Positions 14,297 through 22,265 of a DNA stretch of 49,704 nucleotides are shown piece by piece. The notes beneath the pieces are model-generated. The model made no database searches and had not been told where the DNA came from. It saw nothing but the letters and a program-made list of their open reading frames with translations. The stretch is from NCBI GenBank assembly GCA_015064485.1, contig SVSD01000009.1:1-49704 (forward strand). Reading direction: 5' to 3'. Source of the DNA: Oscillospiraceae bacterium (GTDB lineage Bacteria; Bacillota; Clostridia; Oscillospirales; CAG-382). The position numbers and the translations under genes are program-made. Every line of letters begins with the position of its first letter. Within the stretch, counting starts at the first letter, position 1.

Positions 14297-15052
14297 TTGA
14301 CAAAATTTGTCGTCAGCGATGTTGACGGTACTCTTATATACAAAGACTCACATCTCAACACAGCAAGACTTCCTGTCATGCTTAAAATGCTTGAAGAACA
14401 AAGCGTACCTTTTGCAGTTGCAACAGGCAGACATTACAGAGAGCTTAAAAAAATTTTCGGGCAGTATGAAAAAGAAATCCTTTGCATTTGCTGTGAAGGT
14501 GCATATGCTGTCAAAAACGGCGCTACGATTTATGCCGACGCAATTGAAAGAACATCGGTAAAACATTTTTTTGATACATTCAAAAATCTTCCTGTTGCCG
14601 TTGAATTTCATTCAATAAACTGCAGCTATATTTTGGGCGCATCTCCCCTTCTGCTTTTAAAAGAAAACTCAAGGCTCGGGAATGTTATAAAAATTTCAAG
14701 TGCCGATGAGATCAAAAAAGATGTTTTTATGATTTCTGTTTACGGCGACTTTAAAAATCATACGCTCCCTGTAGATGTACGGCTTTGTTATTCGTCTTAC
14801 GGAATAAGCGAATATACATCAAAGACCGCTTCAAAATACCGGGCTGTTAAAAGCATTTGCGAATTAAGCGGAAACGCTCTTTCCGAAACACTTTTTTTCG
14901 GAGACGGAAGCAATGATGCGCAGCTTATTCGCTCCTGCGGGATTTCATACACAACATACTGTGCAGACAAAAGCGTTTTTTCCCTTACAGATAACCACAC
15001 AAGAGATGTTATAGGTACAATAATAAGACTTGCCGGCGCATGGCAAAGATGA
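14297..15052 (+). CDS. HAD-superfamily phosphatase (Cof/type IIB) leading the BMC operon
   Basis: From the TTG at 14297, which has AAGGGG about 9 nt upstream, the product has 251 residues and begins directly with the HAD motif I strand (Val-Ser-Asp-Val-Asp-Gly-Thr-Leu). Motif II is Ala-Thr-Gly-Arg near residue 40. The late acidic motif is Phe-Gly-Asp-Gly-Ser-Asn-Asp, and a C2-type cap lies between. These enzymes hydrolyse small phosphate esters in the cytosol. The gene ends 19 nt before the glycyl radical enzyme gene and after the only promoter seen, so it belongs to the operon. A role in removing or supplying a phosphorylated sugar intermediate is inferred. A GTG start at 14288 is possible but poorly placed. 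Confidence 0.8.
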   Translation: MTKFVVSDVDGTLIYKDSHLNTARLPVMLKMLEEQSVPFAVATGRHYRELKKIFGQYEKEILCICCEGAYAVKNGATIYADAIERTSVKHFFDTFKNLPVAVEFHSINCSYILGASPLLLLKENSRLGNVIKISSADEIKKDVFMISVYGDFKNHTLPVDVRLCYSSYGISEYTSKTASKYRAVKSICELSGNALSETLFFGDGSNDAQLIRSCGISYTTYCADKSVFSLTDNHTRDVIGTIIRLAGAWQR

Positions 15053-15071
15053 AAGTAAAAGAGGCGATATC

Positions 15072-17606
15072 ATGAACACTAAAAAATATACGGTAACAGA
15101 TATTCCCAAAACCGAAAGAATTACAAAGCTTATTGATAATTTATATGCAAAAATGCCTGTTATAGAAGCAGACAGAGGCGTTCTTATAACAGAGTCATAT
15201 AAAGCTACCGAGGGCGAACCTATAATTTTGCGCCGTGCAAAAGCTTTTATGCACATCTGTAAAAATCTTCCTATAACCATCAGAGATTTTGAACTTATCG
15301 TAGGAAGCAACACAAAAAATCCGAGAGGCTGTCAGGTATTCCCCGAATATTCCTTTGAATGGCTCGAAAGCGAATTTGACACGGTTGCAACAAGAAATGC
15401 CGACCCCTTCTATATTTCGGATGAAACAAAGGCTTCGCTTCACGAAGTTTACAAATACTGGAAGGGCAAGACAACAAGTGAACTTGCAACTTCCTATATG
15501 TCAAAAGAAACTCTCAAGGCGATCGAACACAATATATTTACCCCCGGCAACTATTTTTACAACGGTATCGGACATGTAACGGTAGATTATGCCAAGGTTC
15601 TCGAAAAAGGGCTTGACGGAATAATTGAAGAAGCAAAAGATGCTCTTTCGAAGCTTTCCTTTGAAGACCCGACATACATAAAAAGAACTCAGTTTTTAAA
15701 TGCGGTGATCTTAAGCTGCGAAGCCGCAGAAATATATGCCGCAAGATATGCAAAGCTCGCCCTTGATATGGCGGCAAAAGAAACAGATAAAAAGCGTCAC
15801 GACGAACTTATCGTTATCGCTTCGAACTGTGCAAGAGTCCCGAAGCTTGGTGCTTCAAGCTTTTATGAAGCTTGTCAGTCGTTCTGGTTTATCCAGATGC
15901 TTCTGCAGACAGAATCAAGCGGTCATTCTATCTCTCCCGGCCGCTTTGACCAGTATATGTATCCTTACTTCAAGAAAGATCTTGATGCCGGAAAGATAAC
16001 AAGAGAAGCGGCACAGGAACTTATGGACTGTATCTGGGTCAAGCTCAACGACCTTAACAAAGTCCGTGATGCGGCATCCGCAGAAGGTTTTGCGGGATAC
16101 AGCCTTTTCCAGAATCTTATCGCAGGCGGTCAGACCAAGGAAGGTCTTGATGCAACAAACGACCTTTCGTTTATGTGTATCCAGGCGACAATGCATGTTC
16201 TCCTCCCCCAGCCTTCTTTCTCTGTAAGAGTATGGAACGGCACTCCCCATGAATTTATGATAAAAGCGGCGGAGCTTACAAGAACAGGTGTCGGTCTTCC
16301 CGCATATTACAATGACGAAGTTATCATCCCCTCTCTTCTTTCAAGAGGTCTTACGATCGAAGACGCAAGGGACTACAATATAATAGGATGTGTTGAACCT
16401 CAGAAATCAGGAAAGACTGACGGCTGGCACGATGCGGCATTCTTCAATATGTGCCGTCCTCTTGAACTTGTTTTCTCTGACGGTTATGATGACGGGGAAT
16501 TTATCGGCGTTCATACAGGCGATGTAACACAGATGAAGACCTTTGAAGAGTTTTATGACGCATATAAAGCTCAGAACAATTATATGCTCAAACTTCTTGT
16601 CAACGCAGACAATGCAATAGATGTGGCTCACGGCGAACTTTGCCCTTTGCCCTTCCAGTCATGTATGGTTGAAGACTGTATCGGACGCGGTAAGAGCCTC
16701 CAGGAAGGCGGAGCTATATATAACTTTACAGGTCCTCAGGGCTTTGGCGTTGCAAATATGGCAGATTCGCTTTATGCTGTCAAAACTTTGGTATTTGACC
16801 GCAAGACTGTTACAATGCGTGACCTTAAGGATGCGCTTGAACATAACTTCGGCGAAGACATTCCCGACAGCATAGCACAGGCAAAAACACAAAAAGAAAT
16901 AAAGAAACTTGCACAAAGCGGCAAGGTCATCACAGAATCTCTCATTCTTGAAACATTCAAGAAAATCAAGACCTGCGGAATGCAGCCTTTCCAGCGCACA
17001 AAGTACCGCAAGATCCGTGAAATGATAGATGAAATTCCGAAGTTTGGAAACGATATCCCCGAAATCGATGCATTTGCAAGAGATGTTGCATATACATATA
17101 CGCGCCCGCTTGAAACATTTAAAAACCCAAGAGGTGGTATGTATCAAGCCGGACTTTATCCCGTTTCCGCAAATGTTCCTCTCGGTGCTCAGACCGGTGC
17201 TACTCCCGACGGAAGACTGGCATATACTCCTGTTGCAGACGGTGTATCCCCTTCTGCAGGCAAGGATACACACGGTCCGACATCAAGCGCAAATTCTGTT
17301 TCAAAGCTTGATCACGGTATTGCGTCAAACGGTACACTTTTCAACATGAAATTCCATCCCTCGGCTCTTGAAGGCCGTTCGGGTCTTGAAAGCTTTGTTG
17401 CCCTTATCAGAGCATACTTTGATCAAAAGGGCAGTCATATGCAGTTTAATGTAGTAAGCCGTGAAACCTTGAGAGATGCTCAGGCTCATCCCGAAAAATA
17501 CAAGTCTCTTGTTGTAAGAGTTGCGGGCTACAGCGCACTTTTTACATCTCTCTCAAAATCCCTTCAGGACGATATTATTAACCGTACCGAACAGTCAAGA
17601 TTTTGA
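15072..17606 (+). CDS. B12-independent glycyl radical diol dehydratase (propanediol/glycerol type)
   Basis: The start at 15072 has GAGGCGAT upstream; the product has 844 residues. The C-terminal radical loop is Arg-Val-Ala-Gly-Tyr-Ser-Ala with Gly819, and the thiyl Cys is Cys440 in Gly-Cys-Val-Glu-Pro-Gln. Residues known from glycerol dehydratase DhaB1 are all present at matching places: His168, His285-Ser286, Cys440, Glu442 and Asp454 in Gly-Trp-His-Asp. Choline and isethionate lyases differ around this site. The enzyme dehydrates 1,2-propanediol to propanal, or glycerol to 3-hydroxypropanal. The N-terminus begins straight with the catalytic domain and has no targeting extension, unlike GRM enzymes that carry one. 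Context (aldolase, shell genes) favours 1,2-propanediol. It is oxygen-sensitive and needs the adjacent activase. Confidence 0.92.
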   Translation: MNTKKYTVTDIPKTERITKLIDNLYAKMPVIEADRGVLITESYKATEGEPIILRRAKAFMHICKNLPITIRDFELIVGSNTKNPRGCQVFPEYSFEWLESEFDTVATRNADPFYISDETKASLHEVYKYWKGKTTSELATSYMSKETLKAIEHNIFTPGNYFYNGIGHVTVDYAKVLEKGLDGIIEEAKDALSKLSFEDPTYIKRTQFLNAVILSCEAAEIYAARYAKLALDMAAKETDKKRHDELIVIASNCARVPKLGASSFYEACQSFWFIQMLLQTESSGHSISPGRFDQYMYPYFKKDLDAGKITREAAQELMDCIWVKLNDLNKVRDAASAEGFAGYSLFQNLIAGGQTKEGLDATNDLSFMCIQATMHVLLPQPSFSVRVWNGTPHEFMIKAAELTRTGVGLPAYYNDEVIIPSLLSRGLTIEDARDYNIIGCVEPQKSGKTDGWHDAAFFNMCRPLELVFSDGYDDGEFIGVHTGDVTQMKTFEEFYDAYKAQNNYMLKLLVNADNAIDVAHGELCPLPFQSCMVEDCIGRGKSLQEGGAIYNFTGPQGFGVANMADSLYAVKTLVFDRKTVTMRDLKDALEHNFGEDIPDSIAQAKTQKEIKKLAQSGKVITESLILETFKKIKTCGMQPFQRTKYRKIREMIDEIPKFGNDIPEIDAFARDVAYTYTRPLETFKNPRGGMYQAGLYPVSANVPLGAQTGATPDGRLAYTPVADGVSPSAGKDTHGPTSSANSVSKLDHGIASNGTLFNMKFHPSALEGRSGLESFVALIRAYFDQKGSHMQFNVVSRETLRDAQAHPEKYKSLVVRVAGYSALFTSLSKSLQDDIINRTEQSRF

Positions 17607-17623
17607 TTTTTGCGGAGTGAAAA

Positions 17624-18415
17624 ATGACAGAACAGTTTAATAATGTCAAAGGCAGGATTTTTGATATTCAGAAATTCTCGGTACATGACGGTCCCGGTAT
17701 CCGGACAATAGTCTTTTTGAAAGGCTGTTATCTAAGATGCCGTTGGTGCTGTAACCCCGAATCGCAGGAGTATTCTATTCAGAAAATGATTCGTGCGGGC
17801 AAGGAAGAAACCGTCGGCCGTGATGTTACCGTCGGTGAAGTGATGGAGGAAATCATCAAAGACTTCCCCTATTACCGCAGATCGGGCGGCGGAGTTACCC
17901 TATCGGGCGGCGAAGCACTTGCACAACCCGAGTTTGCAACAGCCATTCTTTCTGCCTGTAAAGAACAAGGAATAAACACAGCAATCGAAACTACTGCATT
18001 TACCGATTATTCTGTAATTGAAGAAATACTTCCCGTTTGTGATCTTTTCCTTTTGGATATAAAACACACAAACAGTGACAAGCATAAAGAATTTACAACT
18101 CAGTCAAACGAGCTTATTCTCGATAATGCAAAGAGACTTGCAAAAGATGCGAAAGAGCTTGTTATACGAGTTCCCGTTATTCCCACTTTCAACGATACCT
18201 GCGAAGAAATACTTTCTATCGCACAGTTTGCAAAATCGCTTGAAAATGTAAAGGAACTTCATCTTCTTCCCTATCACCGTTTGGGCTTTGACAAATATGT
18301 CGGCCTTAACAGAGAATACAAAATGGGAGATCTTCCGTCGCCGGCAAAAGAACATATGGAACTGTTAAAGAAGACGGCAGAGCAAACAGGACTTGAAGTT
18401 ATAATAGGCGGTTAA
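17624..18415 (+). CDS. Glycyl radical enzyme activating enzyme (radical SAM), short form
   Basis: This 263-residue protein has the radical SAM motif Cys35-x3-Cys39-x2-Cys42 and the Gly-Gly-Gly-Val-Thr-Leu-Ser-Gly-Gly-Glu SAM-binding segment. The opening Phe-Ser-Val-His-Asp-Gly-Pro-Gly-Ile-Arg-Thr is typical of PFL-AE relatives. It would install the Gly819 radical on the dehydratase. Most activases of diol dehydratases and other non-PFL enzymes carry a ferredoxin-like insert of about 50-60 residues with eight Cys after the first motif. Here Cys43 is followed by a short Cys-free linker, as in pyruvate formate-lyase activase. The gene lies 17 nt after its substrate. Confidence 0.9.
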   Translation: MTEQFNNVKGRIFDIQKFSVHDGPGIRTIVFLKGCYLRCRWCCNPESQEYSIQKMIRAGKEETVGRDVTVGEVMEEIIKDFPYYRRSGGGVTLSGGEALAQPEFATAILSACKEQGINTAIETTAFTDYSVIEEILPVCDLFLLDIKHTNSDKHKEFTTQSNELILDNAKRLAKDAKELVIRVPVIPTFNDTCEEILSIAQFAKSLENVKELHLLPYHRLGFDKYVGLNREYKMGDLPSPAKEHMELLKKTAEQTGLEVIIGG

Positions 18416-18437
18416 ATTACCGTCATTGAGAGGTATT

Positions 18438-18839
18438 ATGAATACTAACAATATCGAAAAGGTTCTCTCGGCATATGCCGCATCCGGCAACGATAAGCTT
18501 CGCATAATCCAGGAGCTTGTCCCCGGTAAGCAGATAACCCTTCTTCATATCATCGCAAACCCCGACAACGAGCTTTATAAAAAACTCGGTCTTGATCCGA
18601 GAATAGACTATTCCCATTCAGCAATCGGTGTTCTTACCGTAAGTCCCAGCGAAACTGCAATAATTGCGGCGGACATAAGCATGAAAGCTTCGGGAATCGA
18701 ACTTGGTTTTGTTGACCGCTTCAGCGGTACGCTTGTTATAACAGGTACAATTTCCGATGTTGAAGCCGCCTTCAGAGCAGTACAGGAATATACTGAACAA
18801 AAGCTCGGCTTTAATGTTTGCGAAATCACAAAAACATAA
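18438..18839 (+). CDS. BMC shell protein, PduU/EutS type
   Basis: From the ATG at 18438 (GAGAGG upstream) the product has 133 residues. It contains the permuted BMC fold seen in EutS/PduU: an N-terminal extension, then Gln-Glu-Leu-Val-Pro-Gly-Lys-Gln-Ile-Thr-Leu-x-His, Ala-Asn-Pro, and the Gly-Val-Leu-Thr-Val-Ser-Pro-Ser-Glu-Thr-Ala segment, ending with Gly-Phe-Val-Asp-Arg-Phe-Ser-Gly. PduU hexamers have a beta-barrel plug over the pore, so this is probably a shell protein with a closed or gated pore. Its stop overlaps the start of the PduV-like gene (TAATG). Confidence 0.9.
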   Translation: MNTNNIEKVLSAYAASGNDKLRIIQELVPGKQITLLHIIANPDNELYKKLGLDPRIDYSHSAIGVLTVSPSETAIIAADISMKASGIELGFVDRFSGTLVITGTISDVEAAFRAVQEYTEQKLGFNVCEITKT

Positions 18840-19267
18840 TGAAAAAGCTTATTCTTATCGGCAGAAGCGAAAGCGGAAAAACTACGCTTATGCAAGCCTT
18901 AAGGGGCGAAGATATTCATTATGAAAAAACCCAGTATGTCAACAACTCCGACATCTGGATCGACACTCCCGGCGAATATCTGCAGTCTAAACACCTTGGC
19001 GGTGCTCTTGCGGTATATTCATACGAAGCTGATGTTGTCGGTCTTCTTATCAGCGCAACAGAACCTTTTTCGCTGATAAGTCCGAATGTCGTTTCTATGT
19101 GCACACGGGATGTTATCGGTATAATTACAAAAATAGATCATCCCGATGCAAACATCGCTCTTGCCACAAGATGGCTTGAGCTTGCGGGCTGTAAAAAGAT
19201 ATTTAAAGTAAATTCCATTCACTCCGAAGGTGTTCAGGAAATTCTTGATTATCTTAAAGACAGCTGA
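18839..19267 (+). CDS. PduV/EutP-like P-loop GTPase-family protein
   Basis: The 142-residue protein begins MKKLILIGRSESGKT, a P-loop of the EutP/PduV group. It has an Asp-Thr-Pro-Gly-Glu-Tyr motif where Walker B/switch II lies, and Ile-Thr-Lys-Ile-Asp as the guanine-binding NKxD-like motif with Thr in place of Asn. These proteins are associated with Pdu and Eut microcompartments. PduV has been linked to compartment positioning and some EutP proteins show acetate kinase activity. As no acetate kinase gene is present here, that alternative is worth noting. The start overlaps the previous stop codon by one base. Confidence 0.85.
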   Translation: MKKLILIGRSESGKTTLMQALRGEDIHYEKTQYVNNSDIWIDTPGEYLQSKHLGGALAVYSYEADVVGLLISATEPFSLISPNVVSMCTRDVIGIITKIDHPDANIALATRWLELAGCKKIFKVNSIHSEGVQEILDYLKDS

Positions 19268-19350
19268 ATTAAATTTTGTAAGATAGGCCTTGTGCCTTCT
19301 TAAATATAAGCAGTAAGTCCATTAAATACTATAAAAAAGGAGAATGAAAA

Positions 19351-20151
19351 ATGGCTTCAGAGTACGCAATTAAAGTTCAAATGTGCGAAATCGGTAAAAG
19401 AATCTACGACCGCGGCATGGTAGCGTCCAATGATGGTAACATTTCCGTTAAGGTCGGCGAAGACACTTATCTTTGCACTCCTACAGGTGTTTCCAAAGGT
19501 TTTATGACCCCCGAATACATCTGTAAAGTAAACGGCAGAGGCGAAGTTATCGAAGCAAACGAAGGCTTCCGTCCCTCTTCCGAAATCAAAATGCATATGA
19601 GAGTTTACAAGGAAAGACCTGATGTTAAGTCTGTTGTTCACGCGCATCCTATGTACGCTACAGGCTTTGCTATCGCAGGTATTCCGCTTACAGCTCAGAT
19701 TATGCCCGAGGCAGTTATTGCTCTTGGATGTGTTCCGATCGCTGAATACGGATGTCCTTCCACAGAAGAAATCCCGGATGCTGTATCTAAGTATCTCCAG
19801 CATTATGATGCAGTGCTTCTTGCAAATCACGGTGCACTTGCATTCTCCGATTCTCTTCTCAGCGCATACCACAAGATGGAATCTGTTGAGTTCTACGCTC
19901 AGCTTCTCTTCATCTCCACAATGCTCGGCGGACCTAAGGAACTCACAGAAGAACAGGTTCAGCAGCTTTACGAAATCCGCCGCAAGTTCGGTATGTCCGG
20001 TAAACACCCCGCAGACCTCTGCCCCAATGTTGCAGCAGGCAAACCCAGATGTCCTAATTGCGACGGCAGCTGCTCTACATCTTCTTCCTCAAAGGATGCT
20101 GATGTGATCGCTGAAATCACAAAGAGAGTTCTTGCTCAGCTCGGCAAATAA
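19351..20151 (+). CDS. Class II aldolase (L-fuculose-phosphate type) with BMC-targeting tail
   Basis: The 266-residue protein has a full class II aldolase/adducin domain with zinc ligands His97, His99 and His160 and catalytic Glu78. The family cleaves L-fuculose-1-phosphate or related deoxyketose 1-phosphates into dihydroxyacetone phosphate plus an aldehyde such as L-lactaldehyde. After residue 222 come a Cys-rich linker (Cys224, Cys234, Cys237, Cys241), a Ser-rich stretch and an 18-residue amphipathic helix beginning Asp-Ala-Asp-Val-Ile. This last part has the look of an encapsulation peptide. It has a strong ribosome binding site (AAAGGAG) after an 83-nt gap with a weak hairpin. Product lactaldehyde inside the shell would feed propanediol formation. 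Confidence 0.87.
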   Translation: MASEYAIKVQMCEIGKRIYDRGMVASNDGNISVKVGEDTYLCTPTGVSKGFMTPEYICKVNGRGEVIEANEGFRPSSEIKMHMRVYKERPDVKSVVHAHPMYATGFAIAGIPLTAQIMPEAVIALGCVPIAEYGCPSTEEIPDAVSKYLQHYDAVLLANHGALAFSDSLLSAYHKMESVEFYAQLLFISTMLGGPKELTEEQVQQLYEIRRKFGMSGKHPADLCPNVAAGKPRCPNCDGSCSTSSSSKDADVIAEITKRVLAQLGK

Positions 20152-20166
20152 TTACGGTATAAGCTT

Positions 20167-20667
20167 ATGCACGATACCGATATCAAACGGATAATAGACA
20201 AAGTGACAGCACAGGTAAAGTCCGAAAAAGCTCTTTTGTCTTGCGATTCCATAACGCTTGCACTTGCAAAGAGAATTGCAGCAAGAATTGAAGAAAAGGC
20301 AAAAGATATGGGTGTTAATGCCGTCGTTTCTATATGCAGTTCAGGCGCCCGCCCCGTTCTTTGCGAATGTATGGACGACTCCTATATTGCAAGCTACGAT
20401 GTGGCATTCAACAAAGCTTTTACAAGTGTTTCGCTCAAAATGTCTACTATCAAACTCAAAAGTCTTTCACAACCCCACGGTCCTCTATATGGAATTCAGC
20501 ACACCAACGAAGGTAAGATTGTAATTTTCGGCGGCGGCGAACCCCTTATTCTCGGCGATAAGATCATCGGCGGACTCGGAGTATCCGGCGGAAGCGAAGA
20601 ACAGGATACTGCTCTTGCGGCATTCGGTGCTTCGTGTGTGGAAGAAGAAGCAAGTAAATGCTTATAA
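20167..20667 (+). CDS. GlcG/HbpS family protein (PduO C-terminal domain-like)
   Basis: This 166-residue protein contains the DUF336 fold: Leu-Ala-Leu-Ala-Lys-Arg-Ile near the start, a Ser-(Ile/Val)-Cys-x-Ser-Gly-Ala segment, Tyr-x-x-Ala-x-x-Lys-Ala-(Phe/Tyr)-Thr-Ser in the middle, and Gly-Gly-(Glu)-Pro-Leu-Ile-Leu-x-x-Lys-Ile-Ile-Gly-Gly-Leu-Gly-Val-Ser-Gly-Gly. PduO carries this domain behind an adenosyltransferase domain. Here it stands alone, in line with a B12-independent pathway. The first 20 residues form an amphipathic helix that may target it to the shell. HbpS members bind heme; binding here is unknown. The ribosome binding site is weak. Confidence 0.8.
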   Translation: MHDTDIKRIIDKVTAQVKSEKALLSCDSITLALAKRIAARIEEKAKDMGVNAVVSICSSGARPVLCECMDDSYIASYDVAFNKAFTSVSLKMSTIKLKSLSQPHGPLYGIQHTNEGKIVIFGGGEPLILGDKIIGGLGVSGGSEEQDTALAAFGASCVEEEASKCL

Positions 20668-20678
20668 CGGAGAAAATT

Positions 20679-21893
20679 ATGAATTACAACAAGGACAACA
20701 TTGAAGAAATAGTAAAACAGGTTCTTGAAGGTATGCGCGGTACATCCGCTGCGGCACCCGCAAGTAAAGCTCCTGTTTCCGGTGGAGTTCCCTCCACTGC
20801 TCGTGTTGCAATGCTTACAGGCATCGAAAAGATCGAACTTAAGAATTACAATCTTCCCGCCATCGGTGATGATGATATTCTTGTTAAGGTAGAAGGCTGC
20901 GGTGTTTGCGGTACAGATGCACACGAATACAAGAGAGATCCCTTCGGACTTATTCCCGTTGCTCTCGGACATGAAGGTACGGGCGAAATTGTCAAGATGG
21001 GTAAAAATGTTACAAAGGACAGTGCAGGCAAACCCTTAAAGGTTGGCGACAAAGTCGTTTCCTGTATGATTTTCAAGGACAATCCCGACATCACTATGTT
21101 TGACCTTAACAAGCAGAATGTCGGAGGTGCAGATGTATACGGTCTTCTTCCTGATGAAGACAGCAACCACTTCAACGGCTGGTTTGCAGATTACATCGTA
21201 ATAAGAGGCGGTTCTACAATATTTAATGTAAGCGACCTCGACCTTGAATCAAGAATACTTATCGAGCCTTGCGCTGTTTTAATACACGCAGTAGAAAGAG
21301 CAAAGACAACAGGTATCCTCCGCTTCAACAGCAGAGTTGCAGTTCAGGGATGCGGTCCTATCGGTCTTATCTGTATCGCAGTATTAAGAACGATGGGTAT
21401 CGAAAACATCGTTGCAGTTGACGGTAATGAACAAAGACTTGCTTTTGCAAAGCGTATGGGTGCTGACAAGACAGTGAACTTTATGAATCATAAAGGCATT
21501 GAAGCGCTTTCTGATGCTGTAAAGGATGCTTTCGGCGGATATTATGCTGATTTTGCATTCCAGTGTACAGGCAGCCCTGTGGCTCACGCTAACATTTATA
21601 AGTTTATCCGCAATGGCGGCGGACTTTGTGAGCTCGGTTTCTTTATCAACGGCGGCGACGCTACAATAAACCCCCATTTCGATATCTGTGCAAAGGAAAT
21701 TACAACTGTCGGCTCTTGGGTATATACTTTAAGAGATTATGCGACAACCTTCGATTTCCTCAAGAGAGCTATCGCAATCGGACTTCCCATAAAGGAACTT
21801 ATAACCCACAAGTACCCGCTTGAAAAGATAAACGACGCATTCATCACAAATGTGAAGATGGAAGGTCTTAAGATCGCCGTCGTCAATAAATAA
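20679..21893 (+). CDS. Zinc-type alcohol dehydrogenase (MDR) with N-terminal BMC-targeting peptide
   Basis: From the ATG at 20679 (CGGAG upstream) the product has 404 residues. Residues 1-20 form an amphipathic helix (Asn-Ile-Glu-Glu-Ile-Val-Lys-Gln-Val-Leu) followed by an Ala/Ser/Pro linker to about 40, the usual layout of an encapsulation peptide. The catalytic domain has Gly-Cys-Gly-Val-Cys-Gly-Thr-Asp and Gly-His-Glu zinc ligands, a Gly-Cys-Gly-Pro-Ile-Gly nucleotide loop and an Asp at the end of strand two, favouring NAD(H). The four-Cys structural zinc lobe of many MDR enzymes is absent. It could reduce lactaldehyde or propanal, or oxidise a polyol. The usual encapsulated alcohol dehydrogenase in such loci is iron-type, and that is also present here. 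Confidence 0.85.
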   Translation: MNYNKDNIEEIVKQVLEGMRGTSAAAPASKAPVSGGVPSTARVAMLTGIEKIELKNYNLPAIGDDDILVKVEGCGVCGTDAHEYKRDPFGLIPVALGHEGTGEIVKMGKNVTKDSAGKPLKVGDKVVSCMIFKDNPDITMFDLNKQNVGGADVYGLLPDEDSNHFNGWFADYIVIRGGSTIFNVSDLDLESRILIEPCAVLIHAVERAKTTGILRFNSRVAVQGCGPIGLICIAVLRTMGIENIVAVDGNEQRLAFAKRMGADKTVNFMNHKGIEALSDAVKDAFGGYYADFAFQCTGSPVAHANIYKFIRNGGGLCELGFFINGGDATINPHFDICAKEITTVGSWVYTLRDYATTFDFLKRAIAIGLPIKELITHKYPLEKINDAFITNVKMEGLKIAVVNK

Positions 21894-21923
21894 TCTCGGA
21901 AAATACCGAAAGGATTATAAAAG

Positions 21924-22238
21924 ATGACACAAGCAGTAGGTATTATCGAAGTTTACGGCCTTGTTGCCGCTTTCGCCGCACTTGATGCGGGTTGTAAAGC
22001 AGGTAATGTAACAGCCGAAACCTTTGACAAAAACAAACCCAAAAATCCCGATGGACTTAAAGTTCCGCTTATCGTAGCCGTTAAATTCAGAGGCTCTGTT
22101 GACTCGGTCAAGGCCGCAGTTGAAGCTGCTGAAGTTGCGGCAAACCAAGTTTCGGGAGTTATTACAAAACATATTATAGCCCGTCCCGAAGAAGGCACAA
22201 ACAGTATGCTTAAATTATCAGGACTTGATAAAAAATAA
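21924..22238 (+). CDS. BMC-H shell protein with enlarged pore-side loop
   Basis: This 104-residue single-BMC-domain protein starts Val-Gly-Ile-Ile-Glu-Val-Tyr-Gly-Leu-Val-Ala and ends with a Pro-Glu-Glu region. Between the strands that form the pore it has a longer loop (Lys-Asn-Lys-Pro-Lys-Asn-Pro-Asp-Gly-Leu-Lys, about residues 35-45) than the PduA-like paralogs. The pore should therefore differ in size and charge. It is the first of four consecutive BMC-H genes and has a weak ribosome binding site (AAAGG). Confidence 0.88.
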   Translation: MTQAVGIIEVYGLVAAFAALDAGCKAGNVTAETFDKNKPKNPDGLKVPLIVAVKFRGSVDSVKAAVEAAEVAANQVSGVITKHIIARPEEGTNSMLKLSGLDKK

Positions 22239-22265
22239 TTTTAATAATTTGGAGGAATTAATATT

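Noticed and set aside
14173-14379. Many long open frames opposite the BMC, pheST and HlyD genes
   Set aside because: They lack ribosome binding sites, follow the codon pattern of the opposite gene, and have no recognisable domains.
15072-17606. Choline trimethylamine-lyase (CutC) as identity of the glycyl radical enzyme
   Set aside because: The residues around the catalytic Cys and the His-Ser pair follow the glycerol/propanediol dehydratase pattern (His168, His285, Ser286, Asp454), and an aldolase rather than choline genes accompanies it.
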